DNA of 64,000 nt, from positions 1 to 64,000 of the forward strand of contig CAIKGD010000070.1 in assembly GCA_903826865.1 (NCBI GenBank), given 5' to 3'. Below, in pieces: positions 46,925-55,131 of the stretch (position 1 is the stretch's first letter; each line of letters opens with the position of its first letter). Made by a program: the position numbers and the translations under genes. The stretch comes from an uncultured Verrucomicrobiota bacterium (GTDB lineage Bacteria > Verrucomicrobiota > Kiritimatiellia > Kiritimatiellales > Tichowtungiaceae). The notes under the pieces were generated by a model. The model ran no database searches. It was not told the DNA's origin and saw only the letters and a list, made by a program, of their open reading frames with translations.

Positions 46925-47824
46925 TCAGGCCAGCACGATCAGAATGACACCCGCCAGCACACCGGCCAGCGCCCACGCTTTGCCGCGGCGGTTGACATCG
47001 CCGAAAATAAACGCGCCGACCGCAAAGGAAACCACCACGCTGCTGCGCCGCAACAGAGAAATAATGACGATCAGCGCGTCGGGATTGTTGATGGCGTTGA
47101 AGTAGACAAAGTCCGCCGCGATCAGCAGCAGCCCGATGAGTGCAATGCTCCAGCGCCACTCGAACGGCGTGTATTCTTTACGCTTCGGCCACCAGACGCA
47201 GGCGGTGAAGGGGCCGAGCAGCGCCACGTTGTAAAATGAAAACCAGAACTGAACGAGCATCGGGGTGTAGCCGAGCTGCTGGATGAGATATTTGTCGTAC
47301 AGTGTGCTGATGCTGCCGATAAGGGTGGCGAGGAAGATGTAAAGGATCCAGCGGCTGCGGTGAAACACCACGCCTTCTTTCTGTCCGATCACGGAAAAGG
47401 CGTAGTAGGAACAGAAGATTACGGCAATACCGACCCATTGCATCGGAAGCGGACGCTCCTGAAAAAACAGCACTGCGCCAAGCAGCGTCCAGGCCGGACC
47501 CGAGGCGCGAATGGGTGAAAAGAGTGAGATCGGCAGGTGCTTCATCGCAAAATACGCCAGCACCCATGAAGTGGAAACAATGACCGCTTTAACGAAAATA
47601 TGCAGATGCCCGGAGAGTGTGGCGGCGGGCACATAGCAGTTGATCTGCTGCATGAAATCCGGTGCAAGACGCGACCCGGCCAGAAAAAGCAGCATCGGCA
47701 TAAAACCGGCAACGGTGGATAGAAACAGCACCGGCAGCACCGCGTTACGGTTCAACGCATGTTTTTTGCAGACATCGTAAAGTCCGAGCAGTACCGCTGA
47801 AATAAGCCCCAGATAAATCCACAT
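46925..47824 (-). CDS. EamA/DMT-family transporter
   Basis: A 299-residue inner-membrane protein with ten predicted helices in two EamA repeats. The first ends near FSPIRASGPAWTLLGAVLFFQERP; the second begins at WILYIFLATLIGSISTLYDKY and ends with GAFIFGDVNRRGKAWALAGVLAGVILIVLA. DMT transporters export or import metabolites; the substrate cannot be read from sequence. It starts 10 bp downstream of the ABC-F gene. Confidence 0.9.
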   Translation of the reverse strand: MWIYLGLISAVLLGLYDVCKKHALNRNAVLPVLFLSTVAGFMPMLLFLAGSRLAPDFMQQINCYVPAATLSGHLHIFVKAVIVSTSWVLAYFAMKHLPISLFSPIRASGPAWTLLGAVLFFQERPLPMQWVGIAVIFCSYYAFSVIGQKEGVVFHRSRWILYIFLATLIGSISTLYDKYLIQQLGYTPMLVQFWFSFYNVALLGPFTACVWWPKRKEYTPFEWRWSIALIGLLLIAADFVYFNAINNPDALIVIISLLRRSSVVVSFAVGAFIFGDVNRRGKAWALAGVLAGVILIVLA

Positions 47825-47834
47825 AAGTTATCCA

Positions 47835-49613
47835 TCAAGAAAGTTCATCAAGTTCCGTCCAGCGGGCGAAAGCGGCATCCATCTCAACAGAAACCGCCGC
47901 CGCACGCTCGGTGACCGTTTTAATTTCATCCGCCGGACGGCGGTAAAAATCCGGCTCATTCAGTTTCTGATTCAGTTCCGCCAGTTCCGTCTCAAGCTGT
48001 TCGATCCTTTTTGGCAGATTCTTGAGGTCTTCGCGCTCCTTGTTCGACAGCTTGCGCTTCTGCGGTTTTTTCGTTTCCTGGCCCTTGACTCCTGCTTCCT
48101 GCCCCCTGCTCCCTGCTTCCTGCTCCCTGCCCCGTGATCTCTGGGCCACCCAGTCATCGTAGCCGCCGACGTATTCGCCGATCTGTCCGTTCTCTTCAAA
48201 CACGAGCGTTTCCGTCACCACATTATTGATGAAGGCGCGGTCGTGGCTGACGAGCAGTACGGTGCCCTGATATTCCACCAGCAGCTCTTCGAGCAGGTCA
48301 AGCGTTTCGACATCAAGGTCGTTGGTCGGTTCGTCGAGCACCAGCACGTTGGAAGACTGGGCGAAAATTTTAGCGAGCATCAGCCGGTTGCGTTCGCCGC
48401 CGGACAGCGAGCCGACGGGCTGCGTGGCGTCAGCCGGTGAAAAGAGAAAATTGCGCAGATAGCCAATCACATGCTGACGTCCGGTACCGGTCTGCACATA
48501 TTCGTTGTCGCCGCAGAGATTGAATTTAACGCTTTTCGCTTCATCGAGCGCAATGCGGTGCTGGTCGAAATAGGCGACTTCGAGTTTGGTGCCGTGCCGC
48601 ACCTCGCCCTGCCGCGGCGCGAGCTGACCCAGCAAAGCGTTGAGCAGCGTGGATTTTCCGCATCCATTGGGGCCGATGATGCCGATGCGGTCGCCGCGCA
48701 GTATTTCGACTGAAAAATCTTTGATGATATCCGGGCCGCCGTAGCCGCATGAAATATTTTTGGCCGTGATCACCTTGCGGCCCGACATCTCCGCTTCGTT
48801 CAACTGCATCTTAACCGTGCCGGTGCGCTCCCGCCGCCGGGAGCGCTCCATCCGCAGTTTTTCAAGCTCGCGCACACGCCCTTCGTTGCGTGTGCGGCGG
48901 GCTTTGATGCCTTTGCGGATCCAGACTTCCTCCTGCGCCAGCTTACGGTCAAATTCGGCGCGCTGACCTTCTTCGGCTTCGAGCTGCGCCTGCCGGCGGC
49001 TCAGATAGGTTTCATAGTCGCAGGCCCAGCTGCTCAGCCGCCCGCGATCCAGCTCCACAATGCGTGTAGCCAGTTTTTTCAGAAAAACGCGGTCGTGCGT
49101 GACAAACAGCACGGTGCCGCGCCAGCGCAGCAGAAAATTTTCCAGCCACTGGATGGATTCAATATCAAGGTGGTTGGTCGGCTCGTCGAGAATGAGCAGA
49201 TCCGGCTCATTCACCATCGCTTTAGCCAGCAGCGTGCGGCGGCGCATCCCGCCGGACAACGTAGAAAATTCCTGCTCAGGATCGAGGCCCAGCAGCGAGA
49301 TTGCTTTTTCTACCGGATGATCCAGCGCGTGCTCGTGGTTCCAATCTGCGGAAACCACATCAAAAACTGTGCCGCTGATTTCCTGCGGCACCTTCTGCGT
49401 CAGCCGTGCAATCCGCACTTCACGTGAGCGGACGATTTCGCCGTCATCCGGTTCCAGTTCGCCGCTGACAATTTTCAGCAGCGTGGACTTGCCCTGCCCG
49501 TTGCGTCCGACCAGACAGATACGCTCGCCCGGCTCGATTTGCAGCGTTATGCCGTCGAGCAGCGGAGGTCCGCCGAATGCGATATGTATATTCTGTAAAC
49601 TGAGTAATGCCAT
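47835..49613 (-). CDS. uup: ABC-F family ATPase (Uup type)
   Basis: A 592-residue soluble protein with two ABC domains: first P-loop GRNGQGKST, signature LSGGMRRRTLLAKA, Walker B LLILDEPTNHLD; second P-loop GPNGCGKST, signature LSGGERNRLMLAKI, LVLDEPTNDLD. A linker with R-rich helices sits between them, and a coiled-coil C-terminus ends it. ABC-F proteins act on the ribosome or on DNA intermediates, not as transporters. ATG 49613 (MALLSLQNIHIAFGG) is the usual start. Residues about 492-510 (REQEAGSRGQEAG) come from a heptamer repeat placed just before the coiled coil. Confidence 0.93.
   Translation of the reverse strand: MALLSLQNIHIAFGGPPLLDGITLQIEPGERICLVGRNGQGKSTLLKIVSGELEPDDGEIVRSREVRIARLTQKVPQEISGTVFDVVSADWNHEHALDHPVEKAISLLGLDPEQEFSTLSGGMRRRTLLAKAMVNEPDLLILDEPTNHLDIESIQWLENFLLRWRGTVLFVTHDRVFLKKLATRIVELDRGRLSSWACDYETYLSRRQAQLEAEEGQRAEFDRKLAQEEVWIRKGIKARRTRNEGRVRELEKLRMERSRRRERTGTVKMQLNEAEMSGRKVITAKNISCGYGGPDIIKDFSVEILRGDRIGIIGPNGCGKSTLLNALLGQLAPRQGEVRHGTKLEVAYFDQHRIALDEAKSVKFNLCGDNEYVQTGTGRQHVIGYLRNFLFSPADATQPVGSLSGGERNRLMLAKIFAQSSNVLVLDEPTNDLDVETLDLLEELLVEYQGTVLLVSHDRAFINNVVTETLVFEENGQIGEYVGGYDDWVAQRSRGREQEAGSRGQEAGVKGQETKKPQKRKLSNKEREDLKNLPKRIEQLETELAELNQKLNEPDFYRRPADEIKTVTERAAAVSVEMDAAFARWTELDELS
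48084..48137. repeat. Heptamer repeat inside the ABC-F gene, in frame
   Basis: About seven imperfect units of TGCTCCC/TGCTTCC (plus strand) encode the low-complexity GREQEAGSRGQEAG segment. It is the same repeat type as in pyrK at 9928-9970. Confidence 0.85.
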
Positions 49614-49659
49614 AAGAGGCGGAGAAGGTATCAGTCCGGCGGGCCGATTCAAACAGCAT

Positions 49660-51351
49660 TTACATAAAATGCCGACCGAGCAGTTCTTCGACCTGCCCGC
49701 GCCAGACGGCGTCATATGTATGTCCCTTCTTGAGCCGCACAAAAATTCGCCGCGAAGCAATCTGCCCGAACAGCGCCGCCGAGGCACAGCGATCCTGCAG
49801 ATGCAACGGCTGTTTTTTGACGGTCTTAATCAGCGCTTCCAATAACCCGAGAGGCTCTTCACGTTCCAGACAAAGAACAAACTGCCAGAGCACATCCGGC
49901 TCGTCAGCGATGACCCGCTCAATCATCCGCCCGATTTCTTTGCGGCGGGCGTTCAAGTCGCTTCCGCGTATCATCACCGCGCGCCGGTTCTGTCCGGCAT
50001 GTTCTTTGAAAAGACCGTTCAGCCGGTAACCGGTGAAACGCGGCGTCACCGGATCAGCGGGCATATCGGGACTGTCATGCAGCAAAACTTCAATACGGAT
50101 CATGTCCTCTTCGGACATCGTCGAAGTCGAAAACACGCCGTAGGGCGGCAGCGGCATCGCTTTTATTCCGAACCGCTCAGCCTGCTCACGCAAATCGGTG
50201 CCCGGCAGTAAAAGCGTCTGCATACACTGAATGCTGATGTCCGATCCGAGACTGCGCGCCCACTCGATACTGCGGAGCACATCGTCCAGTGTCTGCTCCG
50301 GCAGACCGTACATCAGATCGAGCGTCACTTTGACGCCCGCGCCGGTCAGCAGCCGGATGCCGCGCTCTACCTGCGCAATATTCGCCGGACGGCGGATGGC
50401 GCGAAGAACCTTCGGATCGGTGCTCTGCACGCCGATCTCCACATCCAGAAAATTAACCTTGGCCATCAGCGCGGCCTGCTCCGGCGTCAACGTATCGGCG
50501 CGCAGCTCGGCAAAAAAACCCAGTTTGCGATCGGCATTGATTTCCGCCAGCCGTTTCAGCAGATCAGTGAAGTCGGCGCGGGCGTTGAACGTCGGATCAA
50601 CAAAACGGATTTCCTGCGCACCGGCGGCGCGCAACTGCTGAATCCGCTGCGCTGCCGCTTCCGCCGGAAGAGCGCGCACACCTTTTTGCAAGTGGTGATA
50701 GCGACAGTACGTACAGGTCAACGGACAGCCGCGCGATGTTTCGATATAAACCGACGGCCGCGTTTTAATGCACTCCATTAGCGACTCTACCGGAACCTGC
50801 ACCGACGCCAGATCAATTTGCGGCGGCGGTTTGCTTCCGCATTTCCAGCCACCCTGTCGCGCCGGAACTTCCTTGCGAAGGCGGACGGAATCGTTAATTA
50901 ACACGTTGTCATACGCCGGCATTTTGCCGGTGCGAATTCCTTTCAGAATCTCCGGGAAAACCGCTTCGCCTTCACCGGTTACCAGCGCATTAAAAACCGG
51001 CTCCTCCAGCAGAAACGGATGATCCTCCGAAATCTCCGGGCCGCCCGCCATCAGATACATGTCCGGACAGGAATTCCGCAGCAGACGGGCGATCCGCAGA
51101 CTGCGCTCGACGTTCCAGAGACAAAGCGTGAAAGCTACCGCTTCGACGCCGCTCGCCAGAATCTTTTCGAGCAGATGCGCATTATCCAGATCATCCCACT
51201 CCGACGGAGCCGGAACCACTTCCCAAAATTCGCCTTCGGGATGCTGTGAAAGCGCGTGCGACAGCCAGAGTGCCGCAAACGGAAAATTTTCGCGCGGCCC
51301 GGCAGTGTCGTTGTCCAGCAGCGGGAGCTGAAGAAAAAGAATCTGTTTCAT
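49660..51351 (-). CDS. B12-binding-type radical SAM protein
   Basis: A 563-residue protein. The N-terminal part (about 1-140) has the B12-binding Rossmann layout (FPFAALWLSHALSQ, VEAVAFTLCLWNVERSLRIARLL, YLMAGGPEIS). It is followed by a radical SAM barrel with the cluster motif CPLTCTYC near residue 210. FVDPTFNAR and VEIGVQSTDPKVL fit the SAM-binding strand region. The C-terminal 150 residues contain a DUF4080-like helical tail. Such enzymes carry out methylation or rearrangement; the substrate is unknown. It is not the sulfatase-maturing anSME, which has extra cluster motifs. Confidence 0.88.
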   Translation of the reverse strand: MKQILFLQLPLLDNDTAGPRENFPFAALWLSHALSQHPEGEFWEVVPAPSEWDDLDNAHLLEKILASGVEAVAFTLCLWNVERSLRIARLLRNSCPDMYLMAGGPEISEDHPFLLEEPVFNALVTGEGEAVFPEILKGIRTGKMPAYDNVLINDSVRLRKEVPARQGGWKCGSKPPPQIDLASVQVPVESLMECIKTRPSVYIETSRGCPLTCTYCRYHHLQKGVRALPAEAAAQRIQQLRAAGAQEIRFVDPTFNARADFTDLLKRLAEINADRKLGFFAELRADTLTPEQAALMAKVNFLDVEIGVQSTDPKVLRAIRRPANIAQVERGIRLLTGAGVKVTLDLMYGLPEQTLDDVLRSIEWARSLGSDISIQCMQTLLLPGTDLREQAERFGIKAMPLPPYGVFSTSTMSEEDMIRIEVLLHDSPDMPADPVTPRFTGYRLNGLFKEHAGQNRRAVMIRGSDLNARRKEIGRMIERVIADEPDVLWQFVLCLEREEPLGLLEALIKTVKKQPLHLQDRCASAALFGQIASRRIFVRLKKGHTYDAVWRGQVEELLGRHFM

Positions 51352-51360
51352 TGGTATCCC

Positions 51361-51400
51361 TTGGAATGTTGGAACGATGGAATACTGGAATAATGGAGTT
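51361..51400. repeat. Octamer tandem repeat NTGGAAYN
   Basis: Five consecutive 8-bp units (TTGGAATG, TTGGAACG, ATGGAATA, CTGGAATA, ATGGAGTT) lie directly upstream of the radical SAM start. Confidence 0.75.
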
Positions 51401-51463
51401 TAAGACAGCACAACGTTTTTCTCCTGAGTCTTTAATTCCGAAACACCACTCTTTTCCAACCAG

Positions 51464-51617
51464 TAATACCAGTTCCGTATAGGATTCGGTATTTATTCGA
51501 TTGGGTAGGGACGGATCGCCGAACCGTCCGCTCTCTGGACTGGCGGCGCGTTCGGCGACCGCGCCCTACCCTTGGAATGTCGCTATTTTACCGATTATCA
51601 TGCGCATTTGGTATAAT
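51464..51617. repeat. 154-bp element, copy A, inverted to copy B
   Basis: It begins TAATACCAGTTCCG and ends CATTTGGTATAAT, so its ends are inverted repeats. The centre (51504-51570) is an imperfect palindrome opening GGTAGGGACGGATCGCCGAA and closing CGACCGCGCCCTACC. The reverse complement of 54878-55031 matches it over the full 154 bp with about ten differences counted by eye. It ends 40 bp from the stop of the DapA-like gene. Confidence 0.9.
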
Positions 51618-51657
51618 CCATCAATCCATTATTCCGCGCCCGGCGGAACGCCGACGC

Positions 51658-52446
51658 TCACAGCTCTCTGGTCAGCGGCGGCCGGACATACGGCGGATAG
51701 CCGGGAATGATTTCCGAAAGCGCCTGCTTGATGAGGGCGATGGCAAACGGGCCGGAAAACCGTGCATAAACTTTATCCACCGTCGCTTGATTTTCTGCGT
51801 TCTGCGTTTGTTCAATGCGGATGTACGGCAGCGGATCAGCATTCGACGAGGCGCTGACAAAACCTTTCGCACCGGCAGAATACGCGGCGGAGATTTGCCG
51901 GTCGCCGCCGACAAAATAGCGCGGCGTCGCGGGAATCAGCGACAGATCGGCGGACGAGTCTTTCATCCCGTAATGCGGCACCTGCGCCAGAATCTCCGGC
52001 GTAAGCGGATTGCCGGTATGCTTTGGAAAGTTATAGAGAATCAACGGGAGCGCGGTGGACTCCGCCAGCGCGGTAAACCATTCAACCAGACCGGCGGCAG
52101 GCGCACCGGCGAAATAAAACGGCGGAAGCGCGGCGATAAAATCGGCTCCCTCACCTTCGGCGGCGCGGGCGCTTTCCACGCAAATCGAAAGCACCGGACT
52201 GCCGGTGTGGGCGATCACTACGCCATCCCAGTTTTCCCGGGCGGTTTGCAACAGTTGCAACTGCTCGGTCGGCGTCAGCGAGAAAAACTCGCCGGTCGTG
52301 CCGTTGATCAGCAGATTGCGTACGCCGCTTTCCGCCAGCCAGTCGAGATGCGCCAGAAATGCGCCGAAATCCACCGCGCCGCTTTCCGCAAACGGCACCG
52401 GCACTGGAACAACCAGTCCCTTGAGTTCAAAATCGGTTTTGTTCAT
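51658..52446 (-). CDS. DapA/NanA-family aldolase
   Basis: A 262-residue TIM-barrel lyase of the dihydrodipicolinate synthase/N-acetylneuraminate lyase family. NLLINGTTGEFFSLT is the pyruvate-carboxylate loop, ILYNFPKHTG supplies the Tyr, and YGMKDSSAD the Schiff-base Lys. The family makes or splits keto-acid sugars or amino-acid precursors. The product is uncertain; it is shorter than typical DapA (about 290), so an alternative aldolase is quite possible. ATG 52446 fits the family start. It is the first gene inside the inverted 154-bp repeats. Confidence 0.88.
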   Translation of the reverse strand: MNKTDFELKGLVVPVPVPFAESGAVDFGAFLAHLDWLAESGVRNLLINGTTGEFFSLTPTEQLQLLQTARENWDGVVIAHTGSPVLSICVESARAAEGEGADFIAALPPFYFAGAPAAGLVEWFTALAESTALPLILYNFPKHTGNPLTPEILAQVPHYGMKDSSADLSLIPATPRYFVGGDRQISAAYSAGAKGFVSASSNADPLPYIRIEQTQNAENQATVDKVYARFSGPFAIALIKQALSEIIPGYPPYVRPPLTREL

Positions 52447-52688
52447 AGACGCATACGGTAATCTCTCCGCCTGTATGCTGAAATAAGAATCTATACCGAG
52501 CTTCCCTCGCCATATCCGCAAACCATCGTGCCCGTCAATTAGTGGATTGTCGGCCGCATCCTGTCTTTTTTGAAGTTCCAGCTTTCGCCTTGACCGATCA
52601 TCTACCCCGCTTCTATATTGGTCTTGCCCGCTTATATCTGGGTCATGCGCCGAACGGTTGATATGATTAATTAAAGGTAAAACGTAAT
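52447..52688. other. 242-bp AT-rich gap between divergent genes
   Basis: This is the shared upstream region of the DapA-like gene (minus) and the small lipoprotein (plus). Base composition is clearly lower in G+C than in the neighbouring genes. I see no defined regulatory motif. Confidence 0.4.
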
Positions 52689-53057
52689 ATGAAGTCATAT
52701 ATGTTTACAATTCTTCTTGCCGTTATACTCACTGGCTGTGCGCACAGACACGCTCATTTTGTCAGAGATGGCCTGCTGAGATATGGCATTGCCGATCAAG
52801 CGTTTCTTGATGTGTGGGGCACCCCCGACAGAGTTGGTGTTTTTTCAAATGATAAGGAAACCGTCTCTGCAAATTGGGGGTCAGGAGGCGGCTCTCTGTT
52901 CAAAGGTCAGAGTTCTTTTGTAAAGTGGACATATGAGAAAATCGGAATCGAGTTGTATTTCACTAGGAACTGTTTGGCTGGCTGGAAAACTGACAGAACC
53001 GTCAGTGAACTAAAATCATTTGCGAAGCCAAATGGTGTTAATGAATTAAGTAAATGA
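52689..53057 (+). CDS. Small lipoprotein
   Basis: A 122-residue protein with signal FTILLAVILTGC (lipobox LTGC, Cys17). The mature part has LLRYGIADQAFLDVWGTPDRVG, which resembles the opening of SmpA/BamE-like small outer-membrane lipoproteins (G-x3-x-F-x-x-W-G-x-P). A beta-rich region ends KWTYEKIGIELYFTRNCLAGWK. It is AT-richer than its neighbours. Function unknown; the BamE resemblance is only a loose fold hint. Confidence 0.65.
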   Translation: MKSYMFTILLAVILTGCAHRHAHFVRDGLLRYGIADQAFLDVWGTPDRVGVFSNDKETVSANWGSGGGSLFKGQSSFVKWTYEKIGIELYFTRNCLAGWKTDRTVSELKSFAKPNGVNELSK

Positions 53058-53267
53058 TGTGGGTAAGTCCGATAATCTAATAGTCTTTCGCTACCCTGTC
53101 GGTTCAAATTGTTAATTCCTTCCTCTTCAAGCGTGTCATAAAACCAGTTCCATTTATCGGCGTGTATGCGACGCTCTCCGGTCTGGCGGTGAAACAGGAA
53201 TCTGCGTTTGAAGGTTCATTCTTCGCTATGGCGAACGCCAGGCATTTGTTTTATTCTCACACGCAAT

Positions 53268-54062
53268 ATGATTCAGAATCAGGAAATCAAACGGGAGCAG
53301 GCGGTTCACGGGAAGCAATGGGGAGCACTGCACGACGGGTATTTTTCAAATACCGGAATCGCGCAACCTTTGCTGAACGCGGTGATCCGGTACGCCCGTC
53401 TGTCCGAAGCCGCTACCGTAGTCGATCTGGGCGGCGGAACCGGAACGCTAAGTCGTCTGCTGATGAAACAGTGGTCTCCGCTCCCGTTCAGCCTGATCAA
53501 CATGGACGGTTCCGTCGAACAGCTCAAAACCGCACAGGCCGCCGGGGTACGGACGCATCCGGGAACCGTTGAAACGTTGCGGCGGGAAGATTTTGATCCA
53601 CAAAGCGGCGCCCTGCTCTATATGATGCGTTCTGTGCTGCACTATCTGGGCCGCGAGTCACTGGCCGGGGCGCTGGAGCATATCTGCCGGCAAACCGGCC
53701 CGGGCGAATATTTTATTCATCAGACCGCCTGTTTCGATTCTCCGTCAGAGGCCGACTGCTTAAACACACTCTACGCCATGATGCGTACGGAAAAGTGGTA
53801 TCCAGCGGAAGCCTGCCTGACCGAATTGCTCCGGCAAACCGGCTGGAGCGTGGTGGATGTACTGCCCGCTCCAACCCTTTCGCTGTCCGCCAAGGATCTG
53901 CAAGTGCGCTATGCGCTATCGTCGGAAGATCTGCTTGAAATCCGCTCCCGCCTTTCTTCTGAATACTCCGCTTGCACGCATTTGTTTAAACCGGATGCAA
54001 CGGGCTTTACGGCTTACCTACCCTACCGGATTTTCATCTGCCAAAACCAGACCGGTTCATGA
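53268..54062 (+). CDS. SAM-dependent methyltransferase (O-methyltransferase type)
   Basis: A 264-residue protein with the SAM-binding motif ATVVDLGGGTGTLSRLL, acidic motif SLINMDGSVEQL and a later MMRSVLHYLGRESLAGALEHI. It resembles plant/bacterial O-methyltransferase type (AdoMet_MTase, Methyltransf_2-like) catalytic halves. ATG 53268 is preferred over an in-frame start at 53208, which adds 20 unlikely residues. It overlaps the next methyltransferase by four bases. Substrate unknown. Confidence 0.85.
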   Translation: MIQNQEIKREQAVHGKQWGALHDGYFSNTGIAQPLLNAVIRYARLSEAATVVDLGGGTGTLSRLLMKQWSPLPFSLINMDGSVEQLKTAQAAGVRTHPGTVETLRREDFDPQSGALLYMMRSVLHYLGRESLAGALEHICRQTGPGEYFIHQTACFDSPSEADCLNTLYAMMRTEKWYPAEACLTELLRQTGWSVVDVLPAPTLSLSAKDLQVRYALSSEDLLEIRSRLSSEYSACTHLFKPDATGFTAYLPYRIFICQNQTGS

Positions 54063-54862
54063 TGACGAAACAGGAATCTAGTCCGAACTGCCCGCTCTGC
54101 GCCAACGGCGCGACGAAGCCGTTTTATCGCGACCGGAAGCGGGACTTTTTCCACTGTCCGCAGTGCGATCTGGTTTTTGTGCCGCCGGAATTCCATCTCG
54201 CGCCGGAAGCGGAAAAAGCGCGCTATGATTTTCATCAGCAGAGTCTGGCTGATTCCGGCTACCGAACTTTTCTGAACCGACTTTTTAAGCCGTTAGAAAC
54301 GAAGCTAAAGCAATACCCACCCCGTCTGTCACTTCGTTCCAGCCACCCCTCCCATGGAGGGGATTTTTTAAATTCCCCTCCGCCGGAGGGGTGCCCGAAG
54401 GGCGGGGTGGGTTTGGACGTCGCGCCGTTTCAATCGTTATCCGCTCTAATGCCCGGCGCGTGCGGACTCGACTTCGGATGCGGCCAAGAGCCGACACTTT
54501 CGGTGCTGTTCGAGGAAGCCGGTTATGCCTGTGCCAATTACGATCTGCATTTCGCCAATGATCCGGCGATTTTAGAAAAGCAGTACGACTTTCTGACCTG
54601 CTCCGAAACCATGGAGCATTTCTGCCGTCCGCGTGAAGAGTTCGAGCGTTTCCTGAAGTTGGTAAAACCCGGCGGCTGGATCGGCATTATGACGCAGCTG
54701 CGCGACGAAGCACCGCCGTTCTCAACATGGTTCTACAAGGACGACGCGACGCACATCTGCTTTTTCTCGCGGAAAAGTTTCCAATGGCTGGAAAAAACCT
54801 GCGGTCTGAACACCGAGTTCCACCCGGACAGCGTCGTTTTTTTCCAGAGGCCGGAACGTTAA
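54059..54862 (+). CDS. Class I SAM methyltransferase with zinc ribbon and repeat insertion
   Basis: A 267-residue protein. It starts with a zinc ribbon (CPLCANGATKPFY and HCPQCDLVFVPPE) and then has a Methyltransf_23-type core (GLDFGCGQEPTLSVLFEEAGY, CANYDLHF, FLTCSETMEHFCRPREEF and LKPGGWIGIMTQL pattern). Residues about 86-118 (PPRLSLRSSHPS through GGVGLD) are translated from the double-palindrome element at 54315-54412, in the linker between ribbon and core. It is coupled to the upstream methyltransferase by ATGA. Similar proteins modify sugars or small molecules. Confidence 0.88.
   Translation: MMTKQESSPNCPLCANGATKPFYRDRKRDFFHCPQCDLVFVPPEFHLAPEAEKARYDFHQQSLADSGYRTFLNRLFKPLETKLKQYPPRLSLRSSHPSHGGDFLNSPPPEGCPKGGVGLDVAPFQSLSALMPGACGLDFGCGQEPTLSVLFEEAGYACANYDLHFANDPAILEKQYDFLTCSETMEHFCRPREEFERFLKLVKPGGWIGIMTQLRDEAPPFSTWFYKDDATHICFFSRKSFQWLEKTCGLNTEFHPDSVVFFQRPER
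54315..54412. repeat. Double-palindrome element inside a methyltransferase gene
   Basis: The ends ACCCACCCCG and CGGGGTGGGT are the same as in the phr copy, with the inner stems CCCCTCC-CAT-GGAGGGG and CCCCTCC-GCC-GGAGGGG. It is nine bases longer than the phr copy, a multiple of three, and sits in the same frame relative to the element. Confidence 0.9.
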
Positions 54863-54877
54863 TGGTTTCGACCGGAG

Positions 54878-55031
54878 TAATATCAAATGCACATGATAAT
54901 CGGTAAAATGACGACATTTCAAAGGTAGGGCGCGGTCGCCGAACGCGCCGCCAGTCCAGAGAGCGGACGGCTCGGCGATCCGTCCCTACCCAATCGAATA
55001 AATACCGAATCCTACACGGAACTGGTATAAT
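54878..55031. repeat. 154-bp element, copy B, inverted to copy A
   Basis: It runs TAATATCAAATGC to GGTATAAT and matches copy A (51464-51617) in reverse complement along its whole length. Its central palindrome is 54926-54990. With copy A it brackets about 3.3 kb carrying the DapA-like, lipoprotein and two methyltransferase genes. Confidence 0.9.
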
Positions 55032-55082
55032 TTGGAGTGTGGCGGCTCGACGCCGCTTTTCCCACACGCTGTTAAAGTGAAA

Positions 55083-55100
55083 GCGCCGTCAAGCCGGCGC
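55083..55100 (-). terminator. Possible terminator of thrS-infC
   Basis: GCGCCG, TCAAGC loop, CGGCGC; on the minus strand it is followed by TTTCACTTT. It lies 32 bp after the infC stop. It may instead be part of a dispersed hairpin repeat that also includes GGCGGC-TCGAC-GCCGC just beyond. Confidence 0.45.
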
Positions 55101-55131
55101 ACTCTATAAGAAACGGTTTCCGTGCCCGAAA

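Noticed and set aside
49660-51351. Radical SAM protein as the maturase for the sulfatase
   Set aside because: It has a B12-binding-like N-terminal domain and a single C-x3-C-x2-C cluster motif, without the C-terminal SPASM-type cysteines of anSME, and it lies 28 kb away.
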